DNA of 64,000 nucleotides from CAVYHX01 sp963768415 (GCA_963768415.1 CAVYHX010000026.1:32781-96780); one strand, 5' to 3'. Shown: positions 19,527-29,448, counted from the first letter of the stretch. Notes: generated by a model from the letters alone, not told the origin. Made by a program: numbers and translations.

Positions 19527-19706
19527 GGGGTTAGATGGCTCGTTAGGGCGGTTTTCGGGCAGGGATTCTCGCATGCAGGTGTGTTCAGGTACAACTGCGC
19601 CGGTCCCGGATCCATGCCCGGCTGACCGGGCCGGCCGTAAAGCGTGAAATTTGACCGCAAACAGGGCTTGCAAGTATGATCGCACGGCTCGGTTATGCGG
19701 GAACAA

Positions 19707-19783
19707 CGGGGTATAGCGCAGCCTGGTAGCGCGCCTGCTTTGGGAGCAGGATGTCGGGGGTTCAAATCCCTCTACCCCGACCA
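19707..19783 (+). tRNA. tRNA-Pro(UGG)
   Basis: 77-nt cloverleaf with encoded CCA. Acceptor CGGGGTA pairs with TACCCCG; the anticodon loop reads TTTGGGA, giving UGG. First gene of a five-tRNA cluster. Confidence 0.96.
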
Positions 19784-19805
19784 ATGATGCTGGACTGCTA
19801 GAATT

Positions 19806-20121
19806 GCGCCTGTAGCTCAGTTGGATAGAGCATCGGCCTTTTGAGCGCGCGCCAATGTGTATGGATTTGGTGTGCATTTAGGAGCCTTCATGGGGAAACG
19901 GAACCCATAAAGTGGATCGCACTGTATCGGGGAACCCTTAACAGGTCATGCTGATGGCAATCCCGAGGAAACCGCTTCAAGCGGGATCCGTAGAGACTAT
20001 ACGTGTGACACCTGAGATGGTGAAGAGATAGTCCAGACCACAAACCCGTACCGGGGCGTCGAAAGGCGTAGTTGGTATGCTAAGCCGAGGGTCGCAGGTT
20101 CGAATCCTGCCAGGCGCGCCA
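19806..20121 (+). tRNA. tRNA-Arg(UCU) interrupted by a group I intron
   Basis: Exon 1 is 19806-19840 (35 nt) and exon 2 is 20080-20121 (42 nt, CCA encoded). Joined they give a 77-nt tRNA: acceptor GCGCCTG with CAGGCGC and discriminator G, D-loop AGTTGGATA, anticodon stem TCGGC/GCCGA with loop CTTCTAA (anticodon UCU), T-arm GCAGG/CCTGC. The break falls between U34 and C35. Unspliced, the gene cannot give a functional tRNA, so decoding of AGA codons, and perhaps AGG, depends on splicing unless another copy exists outside the window. Confidence 0.95.
19841..20079 (+). other. Group I self-splicing intron in tRNA-Arg
   Basis: 239 nt without an ORF. The preceding exon base is U and the last intron base is G, the two fixed group I splice-site bases. 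The core is visible: P7 GACTAT (19995-20000) pairs with ATAGTC (20028-20033); P8 is CACC/GGTG (20009-20012/20019-20022); the surrounding TAGAGACTATACG and GATGGTGAAGAGATAGTCC closely resemble the Azoarcus tRNA-Ile intron (subgroup IC3). A 3' hairpin with GAAA loop (20057-20070) fits P9. GGAGCC at 19881-19886 is a possible internal guide with one C-A mismatch; P1 needs folding to settle. Confidence 0.93.
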
Positions 20122-20160
20122 ATATTCAGTGACAGGTAGCATGTAAGGATTTTGTTTAAT

Positions 20161-20237
20161 GGTGGGCGTAGCTCAGTTGGTAGAGCCCTGGATTGTGATT
20201 CCAGTCGTCGTGGGTTCGAGTCCCATCGTCCACCCCA
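20161..20237 (+). tRNA. tRNA-His(GUG)
   Basis: Includes the G-1 residue of tRNA-His at 20161. Acceptor GTGGGCG pairs with CGTCCAC, C73 and encoded CCA follow; anticodon GTG in GGATTGTGATTCC. Confidence 0.96.
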
Positions 20238-20312
20238 TTTCCCGGCCCGCCTGACCGACCGGTGGCTGCCCTTGAAGGCCCCTGGCCGCTGTGGTCAAAT
20301 ACCGCCTCTTTG

Positions 20313-20388
20313 GGGCCGTTAGCTCAATTGGTAGAGCAGTGGACTCTTAATCCATTGGTTGTAGGTTCGATTCCTACACGGCCCACCA
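20313..20388 (+). tRNA. tRNA-Lys(CUU)
   Basis: 76 nt with encoded CCA; acceptor GGGCCGT/ACGGCCC, anticodon loop CTCTTAA giving CUU. An intrinsic terminator follows five bases later. Confidence 0.96.
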
Positions 20389-20392
20389 GCTC

Positions 20393-20423
20393 AAAGGCCT
20401 GCGCATGCGCAGGCCTTTTTATT
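20393..20423 (+). terminator. Intrinsic terminator after tRNA-Lys
   Basis: A 12-bp stem (AAAGGCCTGCGC paired with GCGCAGGCCTTT, two-base loop) followed by TTATT. It ends the tRNA-Pro/Arg/His/Lys transcript; tRNA-Leu lies after it. Confidence 0.85.
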
Positions 20424-20547
20424 GGTATTTCGAGGACACCGCAGGGGTAATATTCGGGTGTGCGAATGCCGTATAAATAGTTATAATTCCGGATTAAATT
20501 ACAATAAGCCGGACAGGCAGGCGCGCTCCCGGGGTGACATGTATTCA

Positions 20548-20632
<85 letters not shown>

Positions 20633-20727
20633 ACTGGCAATACTGCAAAAACGCCCCGTATGGCACGCGTGGCAGGCATTAATATTAACTGGTCCAGGCC
20701 GGCATAATTATCTGATGAGGTGATGGA

Positions 20728-22024
20728 ATGGATGTATCAGTAGAAAATACAGGTGGGTTGGAGCGGCGCATGAAGGTACAGGTGCCCGCCGAGCGTGTTG
20801 ATCAGGAAGTCCAGTCGCGCTTGCAATCGATGAGCAAGACCATTCGTCTCGATGGATTTCGTCCGGGCAAGGTGCCGGTCAGTGTCATTGAAAAAAAATA
20901 TGGCAACCAGATTCGCCTGGAAGTCGTCGATCAGGTAATAAACTCCACCTTGCAGGAAGCCCTGACCCAGGAAAATATTCGACCGGCCGGTGAACCCGAT
21001 ATTACCCCGGGAGATTCAAGACCCGGAGTACCTCTGGAATATACCGCAACCTTCGAGGTCTTTCCGGAATTCAGCGGCGGTATCAACTACAGCTTCAAGA
21101 TCGAAAAGCCGGTAGTTGACATAGTCGGAGACGGATATCACATCCATGCTGGACAATCTGCGCCGGCAGCGGGCGACGTGGAACCCGGTCGACCGGCCGG
21201 CGGCCCTCGACGATCAGGTCACCATCGATTTCGAAGGCAGTATCAACGGCGCCCCGTTTGCCGGGAACAAGGCCGATAATGTACCGATAGTGCTCGGTTC
21301 CAACAGCATGATCCCGGGTTTTGAAGAACAACTGGTCGGTGTGTCGGCCGGGGAGGAGAAAACTCTGGATGTGACCTTTCCGGACAACTATGCCTCGGCT
21401 GAAGTGGCCGGTAAATCTGCACAGTTCGAGGTCAAGGTGCATAGTGTTGCAGAAATGGTGCTGCCGGAACTCGATGACGATCTCGCAAATGCCTTTGGTG
21501 TGCAGGACAAGGGTATTGCCGGCCTTCGGGAGGAAGTCACCAACAACATGCGCCGCGAACTGAAACAGCTGGTTGCATCCACTCTCAAGGATGAGGTCTT
21601 CGGCGGTCTGCTGGAAAAGAATCCGGTCGACGTGCCGCGTAAATTGATCGAGAGCGAGCTTGAACACCTGAAGGCACAGCAGAAAGACCAGGAAATGGTT
21701 GCTGCGGTACAGGAGGCCAGTGCCGAACGCCGTGTCAAGCTTGGCGTGCTGATATCGGAAATCATCAAACAAAACCAGATTCATGTTGATCCCGACCGCG
21801 TGCGCGATGCAGTGGAGACCGTTGCCGCATCCTATGAAAAGCCGGACGAGGTGGTGCAATGGTATTATGGCAACCAGGAGGCCCTGGCAGGCGTGCAGTC
21901 TGCCGTTCTTGAAGAGCAGGTTGTTGAATGGATTATGGAAAACACCGATGTAGAGATTCAGGAGAAGAAAACCGTTTTTGCCGACCTGGTCGAAAAAGCC
22001 AAGCAATCTAAAGGATCAATTTAA
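20728..22024 (+). CDS. tig: Trigger factor (one frameshift)
   Basis: 431 residues after removing one extra base; ATG 20728. Trigger factor is the ribosome-bound chaperone and prolyl isomerase. The ribosome-binding signature appears as GFRPGKVPVSVIEKKYG; the FKBP domain (VTIDFEGSINGAPFAG, GSNSMIPGFEEQLVG) and the C-terminal chaperone arms follow. The break is at 21127, GTC+G before GAG (GTC and GTG are both Val), inside the linker between the first two domains. Stop 22022-22024 touches the clpP start. Confidence 0.93.
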
Positions 22025-22687
22025 ATGACCGATAGCGGATATATGAACAGCACACATGAGACCAAGGCATTGAATCTGGTCCCGATCGTTATCGAGCAAA
22101 CGGCTCGTGGTGAACGCTCCTATGATATTTATTCCCGGTTACTGAAAGAACGGGTTGTATTTGTCGTCGGGCAGGTCGAGGATTACATGGCAAACGTCAT
22201 CGTGGCCCAATTACTGTTTCTCGAATCAGAGAATCCTGACAAGGATATCCACCTGTATATCAATTCCCCGGGCGGATCGGTCACGGCTGGACTTGCCATC
22301 TACGACACCATGCAGTTCATCAAGCCCGATGTCAGCACCATGTGTATCGGTCAGGCGGCCAGTATGGGCGCACTGTTGCTTTGCGGTGGCGCACAGGGCA
22401 AGCGGGTTTGCCTGCCGCATTCACGCATGATGATTCACCAGCCGCTGGGTGGTTATCAGGGGCAGGCAACAGATATCGATATCCACGCCAGGGAGATATT
22501 GTTGATTCGCGAGAAACTCAACCGGATCCTGTCGCTCCATACCGGCCAGAAGCTCGAAAAGATTGCATCAGACACGGAACGGGACAATTTCATGGGCTCT
22601 GAGGATGCTAAAGCCTATGGTCTGGTTGATGAGATCCTTGATCGCCGCCAGGGCGCACCGGACAGCCTTAGCCAGGATAATGTTTGA
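22025..22687 (+). CDS. clpP: ClpP protease subunit
   Basis: 220 residues from ATG 22025, immediately after the tig stop. ClpP forms the tetradecameric serine protease chamber that works with ClpX or ClpA. The catalytic Ser is in CIGQAASMGALLL, the His in SRMMIHQPLGG, and the propeptide-cleavage region LNLVPIVIEQTARGER is typical. An alternative start at ATG 22043 would shorten the propeptide. No lesions. Confidence 0.97.
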   Translation: MTDSGYMNSTHETKALNLVPIVIEQTARGERSYDIYSRLLKERVVFVVGQVEDYMANVIVAQLLFLESENPDKDIHLYINSPGGSVTAGLAIYDTMQFIKPDVSTMCIGQAASMGALLLCGGAQGKRVCLPHSRMMIHQPLGGYQGQATDIDIHAREILLIREKLNRILSLHTGQKLEKIASDTERDNFMGSEDAKAYGLVDEILDRRQGAPDSLSQDNV

Positions 22688-22849
22688 CAAAGGGCAGAGG
22701 CCACACCCGCATATAACCCCGCTGAACATTAACCTTTTCAATTTACCGGTTATATTTGGCGGGAGAATGTGTCAATAGAGTTGATTCATAACGATAAACA
22801 GTGTAAATCTGTCAGCTGTGACCTTTATTGAAAATACTGAGGGCTTGAT

Positions 22850-24128
22850 ATGAGCAATGAGCGAGACGGTAAGGGAGAAGACGGGAAACTGCTCTACTGT
22901 TCCTTTTGCGGCAAAAGTCAGCATGAAGTCCGCAAACTGATCGCCGGGCCCTCGGTTTTTGTCTGCGATGAATGTGTCGAACTCTGTAATGACATTATTC
23001 GCGAAGAAATGCAGGAGAAAACTTCCAACGGCAGCGAAAGTCTTCCCAAACCCCAGGAAATCAACGATGTCCTGAATGAATATGTGATCGGTCAGGATTC
23101 CGCAAAGAAAGTCCTCTCGGTAGCGGTTTACAATCATTACAAGCGTCTCGGCGTGTCCCACAAAAAAGACGATGTCGAACTGTCCAAGAGCAATATACTG
23201 CTGATCGGGCCAACCGGATCCGGCAAGACATTGCTGGCCGAGACCCTCGCGCGGATGCTGGATGTCCCGTTTACCATCGCCGATGCGACCACCCTGACCG
23301 AGGCCGGTTATGTGGGCGAAGACGTGGAAAACATAATTCAGAAACTGCTGCAGAAATGTGATTATGACGTGGAAAAAGCCCAGACGGGCATCGTCTACAT
23401 CGACGAAATCGATAAAATTTCGAAAAAATCGGACAACCCCTCGATTACCCGCGATGTCTCGGGAGAGGGTGTGCAGCAGGCCTTGCTCAAATTGATAGAA
23501 GGCACCGTCGCCTCGGTGCCGCCACAAGGTGGTCGCAAACATCCCCAGCAGGAATTTCTGCAGGTTGATACCTCAAATATACTCTTCATCGTCGGCGGTG
23601 CCTTTGCAGGTCTCGAAAGGATTATTCGCGATCGTTCCGAGAATACGGGTATTGGGTTTGCCGCAGAAGTCAGGAGCAAGGACGATGATTCCCGCCTCGG
23701 GGAAATCCTCTATGATGTGGAGCCCGAGGACCTGATAAAGTATGGCCTGATCCCGGAGTTTGTCGGTCGACTCCCGGTCGTGGCGACCCTCGAAGAGCTC
23801 GATGAAGACGCGCTGGTACAGATTCTGACGGAGCCCAAGAATGCGCTGACCAAGCAGTACGCGAAACTGTTTGAAATGGAAGGTTGCGAGATCGAATTCA
23901 GGGATGATGCGCTGCGTTCCGTGGCGCGCAAGGCGATGGACTCGTAAAACCGGTGCCCGTGGCCTGCGTACCATCCTCGAGCAGGTCCTGCTCGATACCA
24001 TGTACGATTTACCCTCGCTGGAAAACGTCAGAAAAGTGGTCATCGATGACGGCGTTATCATGGGCGAATCGAAACCGTATATGGTTTTTGACGCATCGGA
24101 ACCGCTCGCCGCTTCTGATCAGAAATAA
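22850..24128 (+). CDS. clpX: ClpX unfoldase subunit (one frameshift)
   Basis: 425 residues after removing one extra base; ATG 22850. The N-terminal zinc domain (CSFCGKS and CDECVELC), Walker A GPTGSGKT, Walker B IVYIDEIDKI and sensor motifs are intact. ClpX unfolds tagged substrates and feeds ClpP. The break is at 23942: GAC+T before CGT, where AMDRKTGARGLR is expected; GAC and GAT are both Asp. Read literally, the protein would lose its last ~60 residues (the C-terminal small subdomain of the AAA+ module). Confidence 0.94.
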
Positions 24129-24221
24129 TATGCAATATAATCAATAATGTAGTGCGCACACCTGGTAATAGACTTGCTGGCATGCTCCTTGCTTAATAGT
24201 TATTACCTGTCAATAAAATGG

Positions 24222-24249
24222 TTGAATAAGCTCAGCCAGACCCCATGTT
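24222..24249 (+). promoter_or_regulatory. Sigma32-like heat-shock promoter of lon
   Basis: TTGAA at 24222-24226, a 14-base spacer and CCCCATGTT at 24241-24249 closely match the sigma32 consensus (CTTGAA, 13-15 bases, CCCCATnT). It lies 128 bases before the lon ATG, and lon is a heat-shock gene in E. coli. Prediction from sequence only. Confidence 0.7.
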
Positions 24250-24376
24250 CAAGACTTCACCGGGTTTCGTGAAGCAACAGTAAAACGACAGGCAGGGCAC
24301 CGGGTATTACAAGGTATGATGGGTGTGCTGAACTGGCGCCGATTGCCCGGATCACATCTACAGGTTATTGAAACGG

Positions 24377-26812
24377 ATGGACAAAAATATGACAGATCAA
24401 GTCTCAGGCGCGATACCGGTATTACCACTCAGGGATGTGGTTGTCTATCCTCACATGGTGATTCCGCTGTTCGTCGGCCGTGAAAAATCCATCAATGCAC
24501 TCGATACTGCCATGCAGGAAGACAAGCAGATCCTGCTGGTCGCACAGACAAACGCCGAGATAGACGACCCGACTGTGGATGACATCCACGAAATCGGAAC
24601 CCTTTCGACCATCCTGCAATTGCTGAAATTGCCTGACGGTACCGTCAAGGTCTTGGTGGAGGGGGTGGAGCGCGCACGCATCAGCAAGTTTGAAGATACC
24701 GAAGCATTTTTTACTGCTCACGTCGAACTGCTCGAGGTAACCGGTGAATCCGGCGTCGAGGAAAAAGAGCTCGAGGTTCTTACTCACTCATTACTCGCCA
24801 TGTTCGACCAGTACGTCAAGCTGAACAAGAAAGTACCCCCTGAAATACTGACATCACTGTCCGGTATCGATGAAATCGGCAGGCTGACCGATACCATTGC
24901 GGCGCACATGTCGCTCAAGCTTGATGAAAAGCAAAAGATACTCGAGGTCGTGAATCCCAAGGAACGCATCGAAAAACTGATGGTATTGATCGAAGGCGAG
25001 ATCGATATCATGCAGATAGAGAAACGTATTCGTGGCCGCGTAAAACAGCAAATGGAGAAAAGCCAGCGCGAGTACTACCTCAACGAACAAATGAAGGCCA
25101 TCCAGAAAGAGCTGGGTGACATGGAAGATGTGCCCAGCGAGATCGAGGAGCTGGAAGCCAAGATCAACAAGGCGGGCATGAGCAAGGAGGCCAAGGCCAA
25201 GGCAACTTCCGAAATGAACAAGCTCAAGATGATGTCGCCGATGTCCGCCGAGGCGACAGTTGTCCGCAATTACGTTGACTGGCTGGTTAACGTACCCTGG
25301 AAAAAGAAATCCAAGATCCGTCATGATCTCGCTGGTGCCGAGGACGTGCTTGAGCAGGATCACTACGGACTCGATAAGGTCAAGGAACGTATCCTTGAAT
25401 ACCTGGCTGTTCAGCAGCGCGTCAAGAAACTCAAGGGGCCCATTTTGTGCCTTGTTGGACCACCGGGAGTAGGCAAGACTTCACTGGGTCGATCTATAGC
25501 GCGCGCCACGAATCGTAAATTTACCCGCATGTCCCTGGGTGGAGTGCGCGACGAGGCCGAGATTCGTGGTCACCGGCGTACCTATATCGGCTCGCTGCCG
25601 GGCAAGATCGTGCAGAACCTGTCAAAGGTAGGGGTTCGCAATCCCCTGTTTTTACTTGACGAGCTGGACAAGATGTCCACGGATTTCCGTGGTGATCCGT
25701 CATCGGCATTGCTGGAGGTACTGGACCCGGAGCAGAACACGGCATTCAATGACCACTACATGGAAGTTGATTTTGATTTGTCCGATGTCATGTTCGTGGC
25801 CACTGCCAACACCATGAACATACCCGCCCCATTGCTGGATCGCATGGAGGTTATTCGCATATCGGGCTATACGGAAGACGAGAAAATCAATATCGCGATG
25901 AATTACCTGCTGCAAAAGCAGATCAAGAATAACGGCCTCAAGGATGACGAGATCTCCATCAGCGAACGGGCTATTCGCGATATCGTGCGTTTCTATACCC
26001 GTGAGGCCGGAGTGCGCAATCTGGAGCGCGAAATTTCCAAGATATGCCGCAAGGTAGTCAAGGAACTGGTACTCAGGGAGAAAGGCAGAAAGATTTCGGT
26101 CACCCCCAGGAATATTGAAAAGTACCTGGGCGTAAAACGTTTTCGCTATGGACGTGCAGAGGAACATGACCAGGTTGGCCAGGTGACCGGCCTTGCATGG
26201 ACCGAGGTTGGCGGCGAGCTGTTGACCATTGAATCCGCAGTGGTTCCCGGCAAGGGCAAGATGATACATACCGGGCAGCTTGGTGACGTCATGCAGGAAT
26301 CGATTCATGCCGCGACCACGGTTGTGCGCAGTCGGGCAGCCCTGCTGGGTATCGATCCCGATTTCTATCAGAAATACGATATGCACGTGCATGTACCCGA
26401 GGGTGCCACTCCAAAAGACGGTCCCAGTGCGGGTGTCGGCATGTGCACGGCACTGGTGTCTGCACTGACCGGTATTCCGGTTTGTGCCGATGTCGCCATG
26501 ACCGGTGAAATCACGTTGCGAGGTGAGGTATTGCCGATAGGTGGCCTGAAGGAAAAACTGCTCGCTGCACATCGTGGCGGGATTTCGATCGTCCTGATTC
26601 CGGAAGAAAATCGGAAAGATCTTGCGGAAATACCCAAGACTGTCAAGGACAAGCTGGATATCCGCCCGGTGAGATGGATCGACGAGGTGTTGCAGGTGGC
26701 CCTGTCGCACCAGCCGACGCCCCTCGCGGATCCGGAAAACAAGGACCCGGGCACCAAGACCAAGGAAAAAACCAAGGTCAGAGCCAAGGAAAAACCCTTG
26801 CGCGCTCACTAA
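24377..26812 (+). CDS. lon: ATP-dependent Lon protease
   Basis: 811 residues from ATG 24377; TTG 24368 and ATG 24389 are alternatives. Lon degrades misfolded and regulatory proteins. The N-terminal substrate domain starts IPVLPLRDVVVYPHMVIPL; the AAA+ module has Walker A VGPPGVGKTSLG and Walker B PLFLLDELDKM; the protease domain has catalytic Ser in PKDGPSAGVGM and catalytic Lys in GGLKEKLLAA. A lysine-rich C-terminal tail (~35 residues) extends beyond the usual end. Order clpX-lon-hupB is as in E. coli. Confidence 0.97.
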   Translation: MDKNMTDQVSGAIPVLPLRDVVVYPHMVIPLFVGREKSINALDTAMQEDKQILLVAQTNAEIDDPTVDDIHEIGTLSTILQLLKLPDGTVKVLVEGVERARISKFEDTEAFFTAHVELLEVTGESGVEEKELEVLTHSLLAMFDQYVKLNKKVPPEILTSLSGIDEIGRLTDTIAAHMSLKLDEKQKILEVVNPKERIEKLMVLIEGEIDIMQIEKRIRGRVKQQMEKSQREYYLNEQMKAIQKELGDMEDVPSEIEELEAKINKAGMSKEAKAKATSEMNKLKMMSPMSAEATVVRNYVDWLVNVPWKKKSKIRHDLAGAEDVLEQDHYGLDKVKERILEYLAVQQRVKKLKGPILCLVGPPGVGKTSLGRSIARATNRKFTRMSLGGVRDEAEIRGHRRTYIGSLPGKIVQNLSKVGVRNPLFLLDELDKMSTDFRGDPSSALLEVLDPEQNTAFNDHYMEVDFDLSDVMFVATANTMNIPAPLLDRMEVIRISGYTEDEKINIAMNYLLQKQIKNNGLKDDEISISERAIRDIVRFYTREAGVRNLEREISKICRKVVKELVLREKGRKISVTPRNIEKYLGVKRFRYGRAEEHDQVGQVTGLAWTEVGGELLTIESAVVPGKGKMIHTGQLGDVMQESIHAATTVVRSRAALLGIDPDFYQKYDMHVHVPEGATPKDGPSAGVGMCTALVSALTGIPVCADVAMTGEITLRGEVLPIGGLKEKLLAAHRGGISIVLIPEENRKDLAEIPKTVKDKLDIRPVRWIDEVLQVALSHQPTPLADPENKDPGTKTKEKTKVRAKEKPLRAH

Positions 26813-26832
26813 CTTCCCGCTGTTGTCAATAG

Positions 26833-26868
26833 AACCCGCCGGTGTAAATCAGCACCGGCGGGTTTTTT
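26833..26868 (+). terminator. Intrinsic terminator after lon
   Basis: A perfect 12-bp stem (AACCCGCCGGTG with CACCGGCGGGTT) with an 8-base loop and a run of six T, 20 bases after the lon stop. Confidence 0.93.
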
Positions 26869-26992
26869 GCGCCGGACAACTATGTTCTAATAGCGGCGGA
26901 TCAGTACTGTGTGCCGCGCAGGCCGGTGCTATTGGCAAGGTGTAGTTGGCAAACGATTTCATTACATATAATCATTCCCGAGGATATCTACA

Positions 26993-27265
26993 ATGAATAA
27001 ATCTGAATTGATTGATGCAGTAGCTGGTAGAGCCGACCTGTCAATAGAGGATGCAACCAAAGCTGTTTCTGCTGTTATTGACAGCATCACCGACACACTG
27101 CGCAGCGGTGACCAGGTCACTCTGGTCGGCTTTGGCACCTTCTCGGTGCGTGAGCGTGCCGCGAGAGCCGGTCGTAACCCGCAAACCGGTGAGACTATCC
27201 AGATCAAGGCTTCCAAATCAGCCGGTTTCAAGGCTGGAAAAGCCCTCAAGGATGCCGTAAACTAA
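26993..27265 (+). CDS. hupB: DNA-binding protein HU-beta
   Basis: 90 residues from ATG 26993. HU bends and compacts DNA without sequence specificity. The whole family pattern is present: MNKSELIDAVA, the dimer core, GFGTFSVRERAAR, and the arm GRNPQTGETIQIKASK ending FKAGKALKDAVN. Located between lon and ppiD as in E. coli, here with two tRNA genes inserted behind it. Confidence 0.97.
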   Translation: MNKSELIDAVAGRADLSIEDATKAVSAVIDSITDTLRSGDQVTLVGFGTFSVRERAARAGRNPQTGETIQIKASKSAGFKAGKALKDAVN

Positions 27266-27274
27266 CGCGCCCTT

Positions 27275-27350
27275 GGGTGCTTAGCTCAGCTGGGAGAGCG
27301 TCGCCCTTACAAGGCGAATGTCGGGGGTTCGATCCCCTCAGCACCCACCA
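27275..27350 (+). tRNA. tRNA-Val(UAC)
   Basis: 76 nt, CCA encoded; acceptor GGGTGCT/AGCACCC, anticodon loop CTTACAA giving UAC. Nine bases after hupB, so possibly cotranscribed with it. Confidence 0.96.
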
Positions 27351-27357
27351 AGGATTA

Positions 27358-27434
27358 GGAGTGGTAGTTCAGTTGGTTAGAATACCGGCCTGTCACGCCG
27401 GGGGTCGCGGGTTCGAGTCCCGTCCACTCCGCCA
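27358..27434 (+). tRNA. tRNA-Asp(GUC)
   Basis: 77 nt, CCA encoded; acceptor GGAGTGG/CCACTCC, anticodon GUC in CCGGCCTGTCACGCCGG. Seven bases after tRNA-Val. Confidence 0.96.
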
Positions 27435-27447
27435 TGCTGGACACTGC

Positions 27448-27480
27448 AAGGGCACCTTTAACGGTGCCCTTTCTTTGTTT
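27448..27480 (+). terminator. Intrinsic terminator after tRNA-Asp
   Basis: Stem AAGGGCACC / GGTGCCCTT with a six-base loop, followed by TCTTTGTTT. Confidence 0.88.
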
Positions 27481-27528
27481 ACACGGCGCAATCAGCGTAA
27501 TTTATCCATCATTCGAGAGACGTGAATC

Positions 27529-29448
27529 ATGTTACTGGCTATCCGTGAACGAATCATGGGGGTTGTTGGCTGGATATTGCTCGGCATCCTGACCATCGCC
27601 TTTGGATTTTTCGGTCTGTCGTCGTATTTGCAGACCTCTACCAAGAACTATGCAGCCATGGTCAATGAGGTCGAGATACCTGCCGGGCGCCTGCAGCAAA
27701 CCTATCAGGAGCTAAGGAACCGCATGCGGTCGATGCTGGGCGATGCCTATGATCCAGCCCTGCTGGATGAGGACGCATTAAAGGCGAGTGCCCTGGAGCA
27801 ATTGATTACCCAGGAGCTGCTGCGTCAGGCGGCTGACACGGCAGGGTTTGCCGCCAGTGACCAGCTGGTTGCCGCACAGATCAAGTCGGTTGACAGCTTC
27901 AGGGAAGACGGGGCTTTTTCCACTGAGCGCTATGAACGAGTTCTGGCCATGCAGAGGATCACCCCGGCCGAATATGAACGGAGTTTGAAAATCAACTCCA
28001 TGGCGAACCAGTTGAGATCCGGCATTATCCAGACGGCAGCCGCAACACCTGCGGCCATCCAGCAGGCTTACCAGCTGCAAACTCAAAAACGCCGATTCCG
28101 CTACCTCGTGCTGCGGACGCAGGATTTTACCGGGCAAGTTGAGGCCAGTGATGCCGACATCAAGGCATACTATGATGCCCACACTGATGAATTCATGTCA
28201 CCCGAGCGTGTGCGTCTTCAGTATGTTGAATTGAGTGCCACCCGGCTGGCTGCGGCCAGTGCCATTGACGAGGCGGAGTTGCAGGCACTGTACCAGCAGG
28301 AGTCAGCGCGTTATACCACTCCCGAACAACGTCGTGCACGCCATATACTGATCAGCGTATTGCCCGGTGCAGATGAAGCTGCAGTAACGGAAGCGCGCCA
28401 GCGGGCGGAGTCCGTATTGCAGCGGCTCGATGCGGGAGAAGATTTCGATGCGCTTGCCAGGGAGGTCTCCGACGATACAGTCAGTGCCGCCGCAGGTGGC
28501 GACCTGGGCTTCTTCGAACGGGACGGCGCCATGGTTCCCGAGTTCGAAGCAGCAGTATTCGCCCTGGGTGACGGGCAGCGCAGCGATCTGGTCAGGACAT
28601 CTTTCGGATTCCACATTATCGAACTGATGGAGATTAAACCGGAAATCATCAAGCCGCTGGCTGACGTCCGTGATGAACTGATCGACCAGTTGCTCGCGCA
28701 GGAACGCGCAGACCTTTTTTACGACAAGTCTGAGATTCTCTCGACCCGGGCATTTGAGCAGCCGGACACCCTGCAAGGCGCTGCGGATGCGCTGGGCCTG
28801 GAGGTGCAGGAAAGTGACTGGATTACAGCGTCAGGAGGCGCGGGGATCGGCGCTCATGCAAACGTTGTCAGTATGGCCTTCAGTGAAGATGTACTGCTCG
28901 ATGGTTACAACAGTGCGCCGATTGAAATTGACGATGATCATTTGATTGTCATCAGGGTAATCGAGCACCAGCAGTCCAGCCGGAAACCGCTCGAGGATGT
29001 AAAGGATGCAGTCAGGCAACAGGTGCTGGATACCAGGGCAAAGGCATGGGTCAGCGCGAAGGGTGGCGAGCTGCTGGGCCAGCTAAAATCAGGCACGCCG
29101 CTGGAAACTGTTGCGGAGGCCGAGGGACTGGAGCTGCAGCAAACAGAGCTGGTCGGGCGCACAGCAAAGCAGATCGACAGGGAGCTGATTCATGCAGCCT
29201 TCAGGCTGCAGGCTCCCCGGGCAGACACGACGGTTTACGGCAGCCACGTACTTGCAAACGGGGACTACGTCCTGATTGCACTGGATGAAGTCAGTACAGA
29301 TGATTTCCAGGCATTGCCCGAGGCCACCCGCAAGCAGGCCCTGCGGGAATTGAACCAGGTAGAGGGGAACAGCGAATTCATGGCTGCCATGAAATCACTA
29401 AGGAACGCTGCCTCCGTTTCCATAGCTGAGTCATCGGACCAGCTTTAG
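27529..29448 (+). CDS. ppiD: Periplasmic folding factor PpiD
   Basis: 639 residues from ATG 27529. One N-terminal membrane helix (residues ~12-33, VVGWILLGILTIAFGFFGLS) anchors a periplasmic SurA-like chaperone (residues ~40-250) with one parvulin domain (~260-365: RRARHILISVLPG, GGDLGFFERDGAMVPEFEAA, TSFGFHIIEL). PpiD associates with the Sec translocon and receives emerging outer-membrane proteins. Size and synteny (hupB-ppiD) match E. coli. No lesions. Confidence 0.95.
   Translation: MLLAIRERIMGVVGWILLGILTIAFGFFGLSSYLQTSTKNYAAMVNEVEIPAGRLQQTYQELRNRMRSMLGDAYDPALLDEDALKASALEQLITQELLRQAADTAGFAASDQLVAAQIKSVDSFREDGAFSTERYERVLAMQRITPAEYERSLKINSMANQLRSGIIQTAAATPAAIQQAYQLQTQKRRFRYLVLRTQDFTGQVEASDADIKAYYDAHTDEFMSPERVRLQYVELSATRLAAASAIDEAELQALYQQESARYTTPEQRRARHILISVLPGADEAAVTEARQRAESVLQRLDAGEDFDALAREVSDDTVSAAAGGDLGFFERDGAMVPEFEAAVFALGDGQRSDLVRTSFGFHIIELMEIKPEIIKPLADVRDELIDQLLAQERADLFYDKSEILSTRAFEQPDTLQGAADALGLEVQESDWITASGGAGIGAHANVVSMAFSEDVLLDGYNSAPIEIDDDHLIVIRVIEHQQSSRKPLEDVKDAVRQQVLDTRAKAWVSAKGGELLGQLKSGTPLETVAEAEGLELQQTELVGRTAKQIDRELIHAAFRLQAPRADTTVYGSHVLANGDYVLIALDEVSTDDFQALPEATRKQALRELNQVEGNSEFMAAMKSLRNAASVSIAESSDQL

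Noticed and set aside
19527..19877. N-terminal extension of folD running through tRNA-Pro and tRNA-Arg
   Set aside because: FolD homology begins at the ATG at 19526; the open frame continues over tRNA genes by chance.
19806..20121. tRNA-Arg as a pseudogene or two broken tRNAs
   Set aside because: Exons join to a perfect tRNA, and the insert has group I core pairing and correct splice-site bases.
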